NCBI RefSeq assembly: GCF_008923185.1 | Contig: NZ_WBMT01000016.1 | Coordinates: 234,694-298,693 of the forward strand | DNA: 64,000 nucleotides | Direction of reading: 5' to 3' | Source of the DNA: Actinomadura rudentiformis | GTDB taxonomy: Bacteria > Actinomycetota > Actinomycetes > Streptosporangiales > Streptosporangiaceae | Shown here: piece by piece, positions 53,288 through 61,818 of the stretch | How positions within the stretch are numbered: position 1 is the stretch's first letter | Layout: every line of letters starts with the position of its first letter | Program-made: the position numbers and the translations under genes | The notes under the pieces: model-generated | What the model saw: only the letters and a program-made list of their open reading frames with translations | What the model was told of the DNA's origin: nothing | The model's database searches: none

Positions 53288-53857
53288 ATGACCAGTGAAC
53301 GCGCCGAGCACAACGGTGTACTCGAAGACCTCTGCGACCACGCGGCACAGCTCATCTCGGCGGCCGACGCACGGCTGCTCAAGCTCTCGATCCGAACGGG
53401 CGACACCGCGGTCGAGCTGGAATGGTCGCCTGCCGCCACCGCCGCCGCCTCCACCGCCCCCACCGCAGCACCACCGGGCGTGCTCGCCGTTCCTGCAGAG
53501 CCCGTTCCTGCAGAGGCCGTGCAGGCACAGCCCGTGCAGGCACAACCCGTTCCTGCAGAGGCTGTGCAGGCCGCAGCGACCGAACTCGAATCGCTCCACC
53601 ATCTCCGGGCCGAGATGGTCGGGACGTTCTACAGCGCTCCGGAACCGGGCGCGGATCCGTTCGTCTGCGTCGGCGACGAGGTCCAAGCGGGACAGCAGGT
53701 CGCGATTCTGGAGGTGATGAAGCTGATGACCCCTGTCGAAGCCGATCGCCCCGGCCGGGTGGTCGACGTGCTGGTCTCTGACGGCACGCCCGTCGAGTAC
53801 GGGACGGCACTGATCGCGCTCGACACCACCCCGCAGGCTTGCCGGAACACGGGCTGA
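53288..53857 (+). CDS. accB: biotin carboxyl carrier protein of acetyl-CoA carboxylase
   Basis: A 189-residue AccB. The C-terminal biotinyl domain carries the attachment motif EVMKLM with Lys about 145 and the AccB-type thumb (GTFYSAPEPGADPFVCVGDEV). The N-terminal 50 residues are a helix-rich domain. Residues 50-97 are a flexible Ala/Pro linker with repeats of PAEAVQA and QPVQA, encoded by near-identical DNA units in 53491-53570. It lies nine bases after accDA and four before accC. Confidence 0.92.
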   Translation: MTSERAEHNGVLEDLCDHAAQLISAADARLLKLSIRTGDTAVELEWSPAATAAASTAPTAAPPGVLAVPAEPVPAEAVQAQPVQAQPVPAEAVQAAATELESLHHLRAEMVGTFYSAPEPGADPFVCVGDEVQAGQQVAILEVMKLMTPVEADRPGRVVDVLVSDGTPVEYGTALIALDTTPQACRNTG

Positions 53858-53861
53858 CGCC

Positions 53862-55217
53862 ATGTTCGACAAGATCCTGGTTGCGAACAGGGGTGAGATC
53901 GCACTCCGGGTGGTCCGTGCCTGCCGGGAGCTGGGGATCAGGAGCGTCGCCGCGTACTCGTCGGCCGACGAGGACTCGCTCGCGGTCTCCGGTGCCGACG
54001 AGGCCGTCCGGATCGGACCCGAGCATCCGCGGCGCAGCTACCTGAGCATCCCGGCGATGGTGGAGGCGGCGGCGCTGTCCGGCGCCGACGCGGTGCATCC
54101 GGGTTATGGCTTCCTTTCGGAGGAGCCCGACTTCGCCGAGGTCTGCCAGAACGCGGGGCTCTCGTTCATCGGGCCGCCCCATGACGTGCTGGCTCAGCTC
54201 AGCGACAAGTCCCGCGCGCGGGAGCTCATGGCGAGCTGCGGGCTTCCCCTGCTGCCGGGCAGCCTGCATCCATTGCGGGACCTCGACGAGTGCCGGCGGA
54301 CGGCGGACCAGATCGGCTACCCGTTGATCATCAAGGCGGCGATGGGAGGCGGGGGGAGGGGGATGCGGATCGTCCACTGCCCCTCGGAGCTGCCCGACGC
54401 CTTCCGGCAGGCGTGCGCCGACGCCCACGCGTTCTTCGGCGACGGACGGGTCTACGCCGAGCGCTTCGTGCAGGCCGCGCGCCACGTCGAGGTGCAGGTG
54501 TTCTGCGACGCGTACGGCGCCGTCGTCTGCTTGGGCGAACGGGACTGCACCATCCAGCGGCGGAACCAGAAGCTCATCGAGGAGACCCCGGCTCCCGGAC
54601 TGCCACCCGCCCTGGTCGAGCGGATATGCCAGGCCGCGGTCGCGGGCGCACGCGCCGCGCGGTACGTGGGCGCGGGCACGTTCGAGTTCCTCGTCGACGG
54701 TGACCACCGCTTCTACTTCATGGAGGTCAACTGCCGCATCCAGGTGGAGCATCCGGTCACCGAAGTCGCCACCGGGATCGACCTGGTGCAAGAGCAGATT
54801 CGCATCGCGGCGGGGGAGCGGCTCGGCTTCGGCCAGTCCGACGTGCGGCCCCAGGGCGCCGTGATCGAGTGCCGGGTCAACGCGGAGGACCCGGATCGGC
54901 AGTTCACGCCGGCGCCGGGGCTGCTCACCGAGTTCCAGCCCCCCGGCGGCCCCTTCGTCCGCGTGGACACCCACTGCTTCCCCGGCATGCGCATCTCCGC
55001 GGCCTACGACTCGATGCTGGCCAAGGTGATCGTGTGGGCGCCCGACCGGACGGAGGCGATCGCGCGGATGCGCCGGGCGCTCGCCGAGTTCCGGATCGAC
55101 GGGCCCGGTGTTCGCACGACGGCGCCGTTCCTCGACCGGGTCCTCGACCATCGCGAGTTCCGGTGCGCCGAGCACACCACGGGCCTCGCCTCCCACCTGC
55201 TCAACGGAAGCCCTTGA
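53862..55217 (+). CDS. accC: biotin carboxylase subunit of acetyl-CoA carboxylase
   Basis: A 451-residue biotin carboxylase. Start MFDKILVANRGEIALRVVRAC, ATP-grasp glycine loop KAAMGGGGRGMRIV, and EVNCRIQVEHPVTE (metal-binding Glu and catalytic Arg) are all present. The usual length and residues argue for an active enzyme that carboxylates the biotin of AccB. It completes the acc operon, followed after 71 bases by the sugar-nucleotide gene. Confidence 0.94.
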   Translation: MFDKILVANRGEIALRVVRACRELGIRSVAAYSSADEDSLAVSGADEAVRIGPEHPRRSYLSIPAMVEAAALSGADAVHPGYGFLSEEPDFAEVCQNAGLSFIGPPHDVLAQLSDKSRARELMASCGLPLLPGSLHPLRDLDECRRTADQIGYPLIIKAAMGGGGRGMRIVHCPSELPDAFRQACADAHAFFGDGRVYAERFVQAARHVEVQVFCDAYGAVVCLGERDCTIQRRNQKLIEETPAPGLPPALVERICQAAVAGARAARYVGAGTFEFLVDGDHRFYFMEVNCRIQVEHPVTEVATGIDLVQEQIRIAAGERLGFGQSDVRPQGAVIECRVNAEDPDRQFTPAPGLLTEFQPPGGPFVRVDTHCFPGMRISAAYDSMLAKVIVWAPDRTEAIARMRRALAEFRIDGPGVRTTAPFLDRVLDHREFRCAEHTTGLASHLLNGSP

Positions 55218-55288
55218 GCGCCTCTCCAACCCCGGTTGAGCGCGGGCCCGGATGCTGAACGCAAGCGCTGTGGAGGTGCGACAGGCAT

Positions 55289-56443
55289 ATGAAGGGAATC
55301 ATCCTCGCAGGCGGCTCCGGTACCAGGCTGTATCCGATAACCCGGGTGCTGTCCAAGCAACTGCTGCCGGTCGGCGACAAGCCGATGATCTACTACCCCC
55401 TGTCGGTGCTCATGCTCACCGGGATCAGGGACATTCTGATCATCTCCACCCAGGAGGACGTCCCGCGCTATAGCCGGCTGCTGGGCGACGGGTCGGACCT
55501 CGGGGTGAGCTTCTCCTACGCGGTGCAGGACGAGCCCAAGGGCATCGCGGAGGCCCTCGTCATCGGAGCCGACCACATCGGAGACGAGCCGGTCGCGCTC
55601 ATTCTCGGCGACAACGTCTTCCACGGGCACCTGCTCGCCGAGATCCTTCGTGAGCAGGCACGGGACGTGCAGGGCTGCGTGCTCTTCGGGTATCCGGTCA
55701 AGGACCCCCAGCGTTTCGGGATCGCGGAGACCACCGCTGACGGCCGGCTGCTGTCCATCGAGGAGAAGCCCGCCCGGCCTCGTACCAACCAGGCGGTCAC
55801 CGGGCTCTACCTCTACGACAACGACGCTGTGGACATTGCCAAAGGCTTGCAGCCGTCGGCCCGCGGTGAACTTGAGATCACCGATGTGAACCGCGCCTAT
55901 CTGAGCCGGGGGAGAGCCAAGCTCGTCGAGCTCACCCGTGGCTTCGCCTGGCTGGACACCGGCACGCCGGAGGCGCTGCTGGCCGCCAGCCAGTACGTGC
56001 TGACCCTCGAAGAGCGGCAAGGCCTGCGCGTCGCCTGTGTCGAAGAGATCGCCCTGCGAATGGGGTTCATCGACGCCGAGGCCTGTTACCGGCTCGGAGC
56101 AGGGCTGGCTCCGTCGCGATACGGCCAGTACGTCATGACCGTGGCACGCAGTGAAATGTCCGACCGGAAGGAGACTGCCATGAAGGAACTGACCATCGAG
56201 GACCTGAAGCACATCATGCGATCGTGCGCGGGTGAGGACGAATCACTGGACCATGGCGGGGACATCCTCGACACGTCCTTCGTGGACCTCGGATACGACT
56301 CGATCGCGTTGCTGGAGGCTGCGGCTTTCATCAAGCGGGAGTACGAGGTCGCGCTGAATGACGATGACATTGATGTGCAGGAAACTCCGCAGGTATTTCT
56401 CGACAAGGTGAACGGCGTGCTCGTGCGCCAAGCGGCTCTCTGA
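55289..56443 (+). CDS. rmlA: RmlA-type glucose-1-phosphate thymidylyltransferase fused to an acyl carrier protein
   Basis: A 384-codon frame without internal stop. Residues 1-297 are complete RmlA: GGSGTRLYPITRVLSKQLLPV, DKPMIYYPLSVLM, DEPKGIAEALVIG, LGDNVFHG, EEKPARPRTNQAVTGLYLYDN and a full C-terminus (YGQYVMTVARSE). It makes dTDP-glucose from dTTP and glucose-1-phosphate. Residues 298-384 are a type II PKS acyl carrier protein with the phosphopantetheine Ser about 338 in VDLGYDSIALLEAA. GGAAGGAG at 56167-56174 lies just before the internal ATG 56180, so free ACP is probably also made. Loss of the RmlA stop codon, a true fusion or a sequencing error must be told apart. Confidence 0.85.
   Translation: MKGIILAGGSGTRLYPITRVLSKQLLPVGDKPMIYYPLSVLMLTGIRDILIISTQEDVPRYSRLLGDGSDLGVSFSYAVQDEPKGIAEALVIGADHIGDEPVALILGDNVFHGHLLAEILREQARDVQGCVLFGYPVKDPQRFGIAETTADGRLLSIEEKPARPRTNQAVTGLYLYDNDAVDIAKGLQPSARGELEITDVNRAYLSRGRAKLVELTRGFAWLDTGTPEALLAASQYVLTLEERQGLRVACVEEIALRMGFIDAEACYRLGAGLAPSRYGQYVMTVARSEMSDRKETAMKELTIEDLKHIMRSCAGEDESLDHGGDILDTSFVDLGYDSIALLEAAAFIKREYEVALNDDDIDVQETPQVFLDKVNGVLVRQAAL
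56180..56443 (+). CDS. acyl carrier protein (type II PKS), internal start
   Basis: If translated from the ATG at 56180 this is an 87-residue acidic ACP. Helix I starts TIEDLKHIMRSCAGEDESL; Ser 41 in LGYDSIALLE accepts 4'-phosphopantetheine; DIDVQETPQVFLDKVNGVL closes the four-helix bundle. The DSxALLE wording is that of ACPs from aromatic polyketide synthases. The ribosome binding site AAGGAG at ideal spacing supports independent initiation inside the rmlA frame. Confidence 0.8.
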   Translation: MKELTIEDLKHIMRSCAGEDESLDHGGDILDTSFVDLGYDSIALLEAAAFIKREYEVALNDDDIDVQETPQVFLDKVNGVLVRQAAL

Positions 56444-56533
56444 ACACCGGGCCCGCCCCGCGCAGGGGCTGCGGCGCCCGGATGATCGTGACTCAGTGCC
56501 CGGCCGGCAGGCCCGGGACGACGGGTCGGGATC

Positions 56534-56573
56534 GTCCGGGCGCTCTTTCATGGGTCCGGGCGCTCTTTCATGG
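56534..56573 (+). repeat. 20-bp tandem repeat upstream of the activator gene
   Basis: Two perfect adjacent copies of a 20-base unit (56534-56553 and 56554-56573), each containing GGGCGCTCTTTCATGG. They lie 330 bases before the AfsR-like gene. Direct repeats of about two helical turns are a format used by SARP-type activators, but the unit does not show the typical heptamers. Confidence 0.6.
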
Positions 56574-56813
56574 GGAGTACTCCGCCCCCGCCAGAGGACT
56601 CCCCCCGCGGCCACATCGGTCCAGATCGGCACCGTGTCAGCAGGGGGCCCGTCCCGCCCCGCGTTTCATCCCTTAACAAGCGTCCCACCCGTAGCGCGGC
56701 GGCGGCCTCGGGCATCAGAAGGAGTACAACCTTCGTGGTGGGCGGGGTTCGTCGATACTCCCCCGGGTGTTCCCTATACGGGCCACCTACCAGCCAACTT
56801 TCGTGTTTCGATC

Positions 56814-56841
56814 TTGTCTTTTTCGCGGGGCCATGGATAAC
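56814..56841 (+). promoter_or_regulatory. possible promoter of the AfsR-like activator
   Basis: TTGTCT (56814-56819) and GATAAC (56836-56841) are 16 bases apart in a locally AT-rich stretch, 62 bases before the start codon. The fit to the sigma-70 consensus is only moderate. Confidence 0.3.
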
Positions 56842-56902
56842 GTGAATAAGTAGTCGAAATCCAGTCGATTCGGTCATTACTCCCGGGTCAGGGGAGGATG
56901 CA

Positions 56903-58777
56903 ATGCAATTCCGCCTTCTAGGCTCCTTCGAGGTCATTCACTCATCGGCGAATATCGCGCCGACCGCCCCCAAACCGCGTCAGGTCCTCGCACTGCTCGC
57001 GCTGCGCAGAAACTCGGTGGTGCGGACGGCCGAACTGATCGACGAGTTGTGGGAGGACGATCCGCCGGTCAGCGCCATGACGACGCTGCAGACGTACATC
57101 TACAAGCTCCGAAAGATCTTCCAGGAGTGCGGTGCCGGAGAGATCCTGCAGACACGGCCCGCGGGATACCTGCTCACCGTCCCGGACGAGAACGTCGATC
57201 TCCACTGGTTCGAACAGGCGATCAAGGAGGGACGGGCGATCCTGGATCGTGGCGATGCCGTACGGGCGGGGGAGATCCTGGCGGACGCGCTCGCCATGTG
57301 GCGCGGGCCGGCCCTGGTCGACGTGATGGCGGGCAACCTGCTGTCGGCGTACGTGGCGCGGCTCGAAGAGGTCAGATTCCGGGCGCTGGAGCTGCGGATC
57401 GAGACCGATCTCAGGGTCGGCCGTCATCTGGAGCTGATCGGCGAGCTGAAGTCCCTGACCGTGCGGTACCCGTTGCACGAGGGGTTCCACGCGTCGCTGA
57501 TGACGGCGCTGCACCACTCCGGACGCCGCTACGAGGCGCTCGACGTCTACCAGACGCTCCGTCACAACCTCGTGGAGCAGCTCGGCCTGGAGCCGGGCCG
57601 CGAGGTCCAGCAGCTGCATCAGGCGCTGCTCTCGGCGGACCGGCCGGCGGCCGCGGAGTTCGAGTCCGGTGCGGGTCTCGTGCCGCTGGCGGTCGAGGAG
57701 CCCGATGAGCCAGAGGAGGCCGAGGTGCCGGCGCGGCTTCCCGAGGACACCGAGTTCGCGGGCCGCGGGAGCGAGATGAAGAAGCTCTGCCAGACCGTGG
57801 CGGCGCCACCCCCGGAATCGCGCGGGGCCGGGCGGATCAGCGTGATCAATGGGATGCCCGGGGTGGGCAAGACCGCGCTGGCGGTGCACGCCGCGCATCG
57901 CATCCGGCCCGCCTTCGGGGGTGGACTGCTCTATGCGGACCTCAAGGGCTCGTCGAATGCCGCGCGTGACCCCGCCGAGGTCATTCATTCGTTTCTCCGC
58001 GCGCTCGGCTTCCCGAGGGACCAGATCCCGGAGGCGCTGCAGGACCGCAGCTCGCTGCTCTGTTCCGTCGCCGCGAGGCGAGGCATTCTCCTGGTGCTGG
58101 ACGACGCCGCGTCGGCGGCTCAGGTGCGGCCCCTGCTGCCCGCCGGCCCGCAGTGCGGGGTCATCATCACCAGCCGGCGCAAGCTCGAAGGTCTCGTGGG
58201 CGCCTCGAACATGGTCATCGACGTTCTGGACCGGGCGGACGGCATCGAGCTGCTCGCGTGCATCATCGGCCACCCTCGCGTCTGCAGGGAGCGGGACGGC
58301 GCCGAGATGCTGGTCGAGGCATGTGACAGCCTCCCGCTGGCCTTGAGCTGCATCGGCAACCGGCTCGCCGCGATGCCGGGGTATCCGCTGGCCCGCATGG
58401 CGAAGGAGCTCACCCGCTCGCGCCAGAGGCTCCCGGAGATGCAGTTCGGCGATCTCGACCTGCGATCCAGATTCGACTCCAGCTACGAGCGGCTCGGGGA
58501 CCAGGAACAGGGCGTCTTCGCACTGCTGAGCACCCTGCCGTCGGAGTTCACCGCCGACGCGGCGGCCGACCTGCTCGGCTGGGAGGTCCCCGAGTCCAGG
58601 CGGGCTCTGGATCACATCCTCAACCATCACCTCTTGCGATGCGTCCAAGACAACGGCACCGTGCGCTACGCATTGCCCAAACTGGCCCGGATGTACGCGC
58701 GTGAGCGTCTCACCACCTCCATCCAGGCTCGCGACCACCAGCGCGTGGCGCCCGTGCCGGCCCAGATGGCGCGATAG
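56903..58777 (+). CDS. AfsR/SARP-type activator with BTAD and NB-ARC domains
   Basis: A 624-residue regulator. Winged helix at residues 1-95 (MQFRLLGSFEVIHSSANIAPTAPKPRQVLALLALR), BTAD at about 100-245, and an NTPase domain with the P-loop NGMPGVGKTALAVHAA and Walker B LLVLDDAAS. It lacks the TPR tail of AfsR and stops after an NB-ARC-like winged helix. GGGGAGG precedes the ATG. Position within the putative polyketide cluster makes it a candidate pathway-specific activator. Confidence 0.9.
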   Translation: MQFRLLGSFEVIHSSANIAPTAPKPRQVLALLALRRNSVVRTAELIDELWEDDPPVSAMTTLQTYIYKLRKIFQECGAGEILQTRPAGYLLTVPDENVDLHWFEQAIKEGRAILDRGDAVRAGEILADALAMWRGPALVDVMAGNLLSAYVARLEEVRFRALELRIETDLRVGRHLELIGELKSLTVRYPLHEGFHASLMTALHHSGRRYEALDVYQTLRHNLVEQLGLEPGREVQQLHQALLSADRPAAAEFESGAGLVPLAVEEPDEPEEAEVPARLPEDTEFAGRGSEMKKLCQTVAAPPPESRGAGRISVINGMPGVGKTALAVHAAHRIRPAFGGGLLYADLKGSSNAARDPAEVIHSFLRALGFPRDQIPEALQDRSSLLCSVAARRGILLVLDDAASAAQVRPLLPAGPQCGVIITSRRKLEGLVGASNMVIDVLDRADGIELLACIIGHPRVCRERDGAEMLVEACDSLPLALSCIGNRLAAMPGYPLARMAKELTRSRQRLPEMQFGDLDLRSRFDSSYERLGDQEQGVFALLSTLPSEFTADAAADLLGWEVPESRRALDHILNHHLLRCVQDNGTVRYALPKLARMYARERLTTSIQARDHQRVAPVPAQMAR

Positions 58778-58854
58778 CGGTGGTCACCGCAGTGCCAGGC
58801 CACCGCCCATCAGCGTTCGACCCACCTTCGACCAGCCGCTAGCAGCCTTGCAGC

Positions 58855-59841
58855 GTGAAGCTGTTTGTGACAGGTGGTGCCGGCTTCATCGGTTCTCACT
58901 ACGTTCGTTCCGTGCTGGCCGGACGGTACCCCACGCTCGAAAACGCGCACGTGACCGTGCTGGACAAGCTGACCTATGCGGGCAACTTCGCGAACCTTCC
59001 GGCGGACACCTCCCGGCTGACGTTCGTTCGCGGCGACGTCTGTGACGGGGACCTGCTCATGGACGTGCTGCCCGGCCACGACGCCGTCGTGCACTTCGCC
59101 GCGGAGTCGCACGTGGACCGGTCCCTGGTGGGATCCGCCGCGTTCATCGACACCAACGTCGTCGGGACGCACACCATCCTGGAATGCTCCCTGCGGTCGG
59201 GCGTGCGCCGGTTCGTCCACGTCTCCACCGACGAGGTGTACGGGTCCATCGACGAGGGGGAGTGGCCCGAGGAGCATCCGCTCGAACCGAACTCGCCCTA
59301 CGCCGCCTCCAAGGCGGCCAGCGACCTGATCGTCCGGGCGTTCCATCAGACTCACGGGCTTCGCACGTCGACCACCCGCTGCTCGAACAACTACGGGCCG
59401 TACCAGCATCCCGAGAAGCTGATCCCGCGGTTCGTGACGAACCTCTTGGACGGGCAGGACGTGCCGTTGTACGGGGACGGCATGAACGTCCGGGAGTGGA
59501 TCCACGTGGACGACCACTGCCGGGCGATTCAGAGGGTGCTCGAACGCGGGAGCCCGGGCGAGACCTACAACATCGGCGGCACCGTGGCGCTGACCAACCT
59601 CGAGCTCACCCGCCTGCTGCTGGCCGCTTGCGGCGCGGGCTGGGAGCGGGTGCGTTTCGTCCCGGACCGAAAAGGTCACGACCAGCGGTACGCCGTGAAC
59701 GGATCGAAGATCGCCGCCGAGCTCGGTTTCCGGCCCCGTGTTCCTTTCCTTCGGGGGCTCGCCGAGACGGTTCGCTGGTACCGGGAGAACCGTTCATGGT
59801 GGGAGCTGGTCAAGCGGCATCGTGCGGTCGCATCCTTCTGA
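58855..59841 (+). CDS. rmlB: dTDP-glucose 4,6-dehydratase
   Basis: A 328-residue extended SDR. The NAD loop is TGGAGFIGSHYV, the catalytic segment is STDEVYGSIDEGEW, YAASKAASDLIV holds Tyr and Lys, and NNYGPYQHPEKLIPRFVTNLL and DGMNVREWIHVDDHCRAI bind the sugar nucleotide. It converts dTDP-glucose to dTDP-4-keto-6-deoxyglucose, the branch point for deoxysugars. The GTG at 58855 has only a weak ribosome binding site. With RmlA it shows that the product is probably glycosylated; no glycosyltransferase is in the window. Confidence 0.93.
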   Translation: MKLFVTGGAGFIGSHYVRSVLAGRYPTLENAHVTVLDKLTYAGNFANLPADTSRLTFVRGDVCDGDLLMDVLPGHDAVVHFAAESHVDRSLVGSAAFIDTNVVGTHTILECSLRSGVRRFVHVSTDEVYGSIDEGEWPEEHPLEPNSPYAASKAASDLIVRAFHQTHGLRTSTTRCSNNYGPYQHPEKLIPRFVTNLLDGQDVPLYGDGMNVREWIHVDDHCRAIQRVLERGSPGETYNIGGTVALTNLELTRLLLAACGAGWERVRFVPDRKGHDQRYAVNGSKIAAELGFRPRVPFLRGLAETVRWYRENRSWWELVKRHRAVASF

Positions 59842-59903
59842 CCTCCGCTCGGCTCACCCGGGAACCGAAAGGAAAAGGTATGCGGGCGGTAGCGGACCCG
59901 GGT

Positions 59904-59915
59904 CGTGACGTCACG
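59904..59915. promoter_or_regulatory. perfect 12-bp palindrome before the histidine kinase gene
   Basis: CGTGACGTCACG is a perfect palindrome 52 bases before the kinase start, followed by an AT-rich stretch (GAATATAACGGTCATTACTG). It may be an operator for a dimeric regulator or overlap the promoter. Confidence 0.4.
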
Positions 59916-59966
59916 ATGGGAATATAACGGTCATTACTGTCATAGCGACCTCTGTCCTCAGAGGCT

Positions 59967-61127
59967 ATGGTCAAGGTGAAAGCCGGACTTCTCGCCCACA
60001 CGGGGGACCCAGTGGCAGAGAGATCTCCTCGGCAGCCGGAGCGTGCCGGTCCTGACGTGGCTTCGGGCTTGGAGGCCGACCGGGCCGAGATCATGGCTGC
60101 CTACGACCGGGTTTTGGACGAGATCGGCGGTCCGATCGCGTCTGATCCCTTGGCGCGCCAGCAACTCATGGCGAATGCGGAGCAGATCATCACCGATGTC
60201 GTCGACAGCCTGCGCGCGGGCGCCGTCCGCGTTGACGGGGGTCACCGGCTCAGGCTCCGGGAGAGCCCGACGCGCCCGACCCGTGGCGTGCAACCGCGGG
60301 ACGCGCTGCGCACGGGGGCCGCGTTCTTCGACGTCATCCAGCAGGAACTGATCCGCCGGCTGGGATTCCAGGAAGGATCCTGGCGGCTGCTCACGCTGGC
60401 TTTTAGCGCCCTCTACCGGAGTATCACCGTGCGTATCGGTGAGGGATTACTCGCCCACCAGGGATACTTGCTCGACGTGATTCATAAGGCACAGGTGGAG
60501 GAGCGGCACCGGATCGGCCGCGAGCTACATGATCACGTTGGACTTTGGCTGAGCGCGGCCTACCGGCAGCTCGAACTATACGACCTCGACAACGACGGGA
60601 AGGAGCTCGGCTCCGGAAGCGAAAAACGGATCACCGCCGCTTACGACGCGGTTCGGGAAGCGATGCGGACCTTGCGGGAAATCACTTCTGAGCTACGCTT
60701 CTCGGAGCCGTCCAGCGGTTTGGAGAAGGCGCTGCTGACGGCTTTAGAGGCGGTGGCGACCGGCGACGCGACCGTTCAGCTGAAGATAAACGGCGACGAG
60801 AAATGGGCGCCGCCCGCGGTCAAGGACGAATCGTTCCTCGTGGTCAGGGAAGCGGTTCGGAACGCGGTTGTTCACGGCAAGAGCAAGCTGGTGCTGGTGC
60901 GCATCGACATCGCGCCGCACGAGATGCGCATCTACGTCGACGACAACGGGTGCGGCTTCGACACGCGCCGGACGGCCTCCGGGGGCATGGGGCTGTCCAT
61001 CATGCGCGAACGAGCGGAGCTCGTGCGCGGCACGTTCACCGTGTCGAGCACACCGGGTCAGGGCACCCATGTGGAACTGTTCATACCGCTTCCGGGAAGC
61101 GAACATGGTCCAGCTCGAGGAAGGTAA
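59967..61127 (+). CDS. cytoplasmic sensor histidine kinase (HisKA_3 type)
   Basis: A 386-residue kinase without membrane segments. The N-terminal 170 residues are a helical sensor region of unknown type. The dimerisation box EERHRIGRELHDHVG has the phosphoacceptor His about 188. The HATPase domain shows REAVRNAVVHG (N box), DDNGCGFD (G1) and GGMGLSIMRERAE (G2). The layout is that of NarL-type systems. ATG 59967 is used; GTG 60012 after GGGGGA is an alternative. The response regulator overlaps its 3' end by 23 bases. Confidence 0.9.
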   Translation: MVKVKAGLLAHTGDPVAERSPRQPERAGPDVASGLEADRAEIMAAYDRVLDEIGGPIASDPLARQQLMANAEQIITDVVDSLRAGAVRVDGGHRLRLRESPTRPTRGVQPRDALRTGAAFFDVIQQELIRRLGFQEGSWRLLTLAFSALYRSITVRIGEGLLAHQGYLLDVIHKAQVEERHRIGRELHDHVGLWLSAAYRQLELYDLDNDGKELGSGSEKRITAAYDAVREAMRTLREITSELRFSEPSSGLEKALLTALEAVATGDATVQLKINGDEKWAPPAVKDESFLVVREAVRNAVVHGKSKLVLVRIDIAPHEMRIYVDDNGCGFDTRRTASGGMGLSIMRERAELVRGTFTVSSTPGQGTHVELFIPLPGSEHGPARGR

Positions 61128-61818
61128 GACGACAATACTGATCGTGGACGACCACGCCCTGCTCCGGGATGGCCTGCGGGAGATCCTGGGCTATCAGGAG
61201 GATCTGGTCGTCGTGGGGGAAGCGGGCGACAGCGAGGGCGCCGTGGCGCTGGCCGCGGAGAAACGTCCTCATGTCGTTCTGCTCGACATCGAGATTCCCG
61301 GAGACGACGCCATCACCACGGTGGGCCGGATCCGCAAGCGGTCGCCGCACACGGCCGTTCTCATCCTGAGCATGTACGAAGGGCCGCAGCTGCTGCAGAG
61401 CCTTCTCGATGTCGGCGTCCGGGGCTATCTGCTGAAAAGCGTGACCAGGCAGGACCTGGTGTCGGCGATCCGCAGTGTCCGCCTCGACAAGAGGCGTGTG
61501 ATCGTGTCGGTCTCCCGGGAGAGCATCGCCATGGGCCAGGCGGGCTCAACGATGACCCTCTCCGAGCGTGAGCGCGAGGTCCTGGAGCTCACCGCCCAGG
61601 CGCTGAGCAACCGGCAGATCGCGGCCCAGCTCTCGCTGACCGAGGCGACCGTCAAGCGGCACCTGCGCAACATCTTCGTGAAGCTGGGCGCCGTCTCCCG
61701 CATCGACGCCGTCAACAAGGCGGTGGCGGCGTCACTGATCGAGACGGGGGAGGGCAAGCGCCAGGGCGCGGAGGCCGCCGCACCGCTAGGGCAGGGTGCG
61801 TCCGCGTCCAGCGACTGA
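61105..61818 (+). CDS. NarL/FixJ-family response regulator
   Basis: A 237-residue two-domain regulator. The receiver domain has ILIVDDHALLRDGL and the phosphoacceptor Asp about 61 in VVLLDIEIPG; LKSV supplies the conserved Lys. The LuxR-type helix-turn-helix reads LSEREREVLELTAQALSNRQIAAQLSLTEATVKRHLRNIFVKLG. ATG 61105 lies inside the kinase gene, giving translational coupling. It probably controls cluster transcription. Confidence 0.93.
   Translation: MVQLEEGKTTILIVDDHALLRDGLREILGYQEDLVVVGEAGDSEGAVALAAEKRPHVVLLDIEIPGDDAITTVGRIRKRSPHTAVLILSMYEGPQLLQSLLDVGVRGYLLKSVTRQDLVSAIRSVRLDKRRVIVSVSRESIAMGQAGSTMTLSEREREVLELTAQALSNRQIAAQLSLTEATVKRHLRNIFVKLGAVSRIDAVNKAVAASLIETGEGKRQGAEAAAPLGQGASASSD

Larger units (their letters stand above)
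56444..56902. other. intergenic region before the AfsR-like activator
   Basis: About 459 bases without a gene. It contains a GCCCC-GCGCA-GGGGC hairpin at roughly 56450-56475 that may end the acc-rmlA-ACP transcript, a 20-bp tandem repeat at 56534-56573 and an AT-richer stretch (56790-56890) with a possible promoter. It is the most likely place for control of the activator gene. Confidence 0.5.

Noticed and set aside
53491..53570. Repeated units in accB considered as a CRISPR-like or mobile repeat
   Set aside because: They are in-frame linker repeats encoding Ala/Pro-rich sequence, as usual in biotin carrier proteins.
51569..53872. 767-codon minus-strand frame opposite the carboxylase genes
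   Set aside because: Gly/Arg/His-rich composition without any domain; the acc genes on the other strand are certain.
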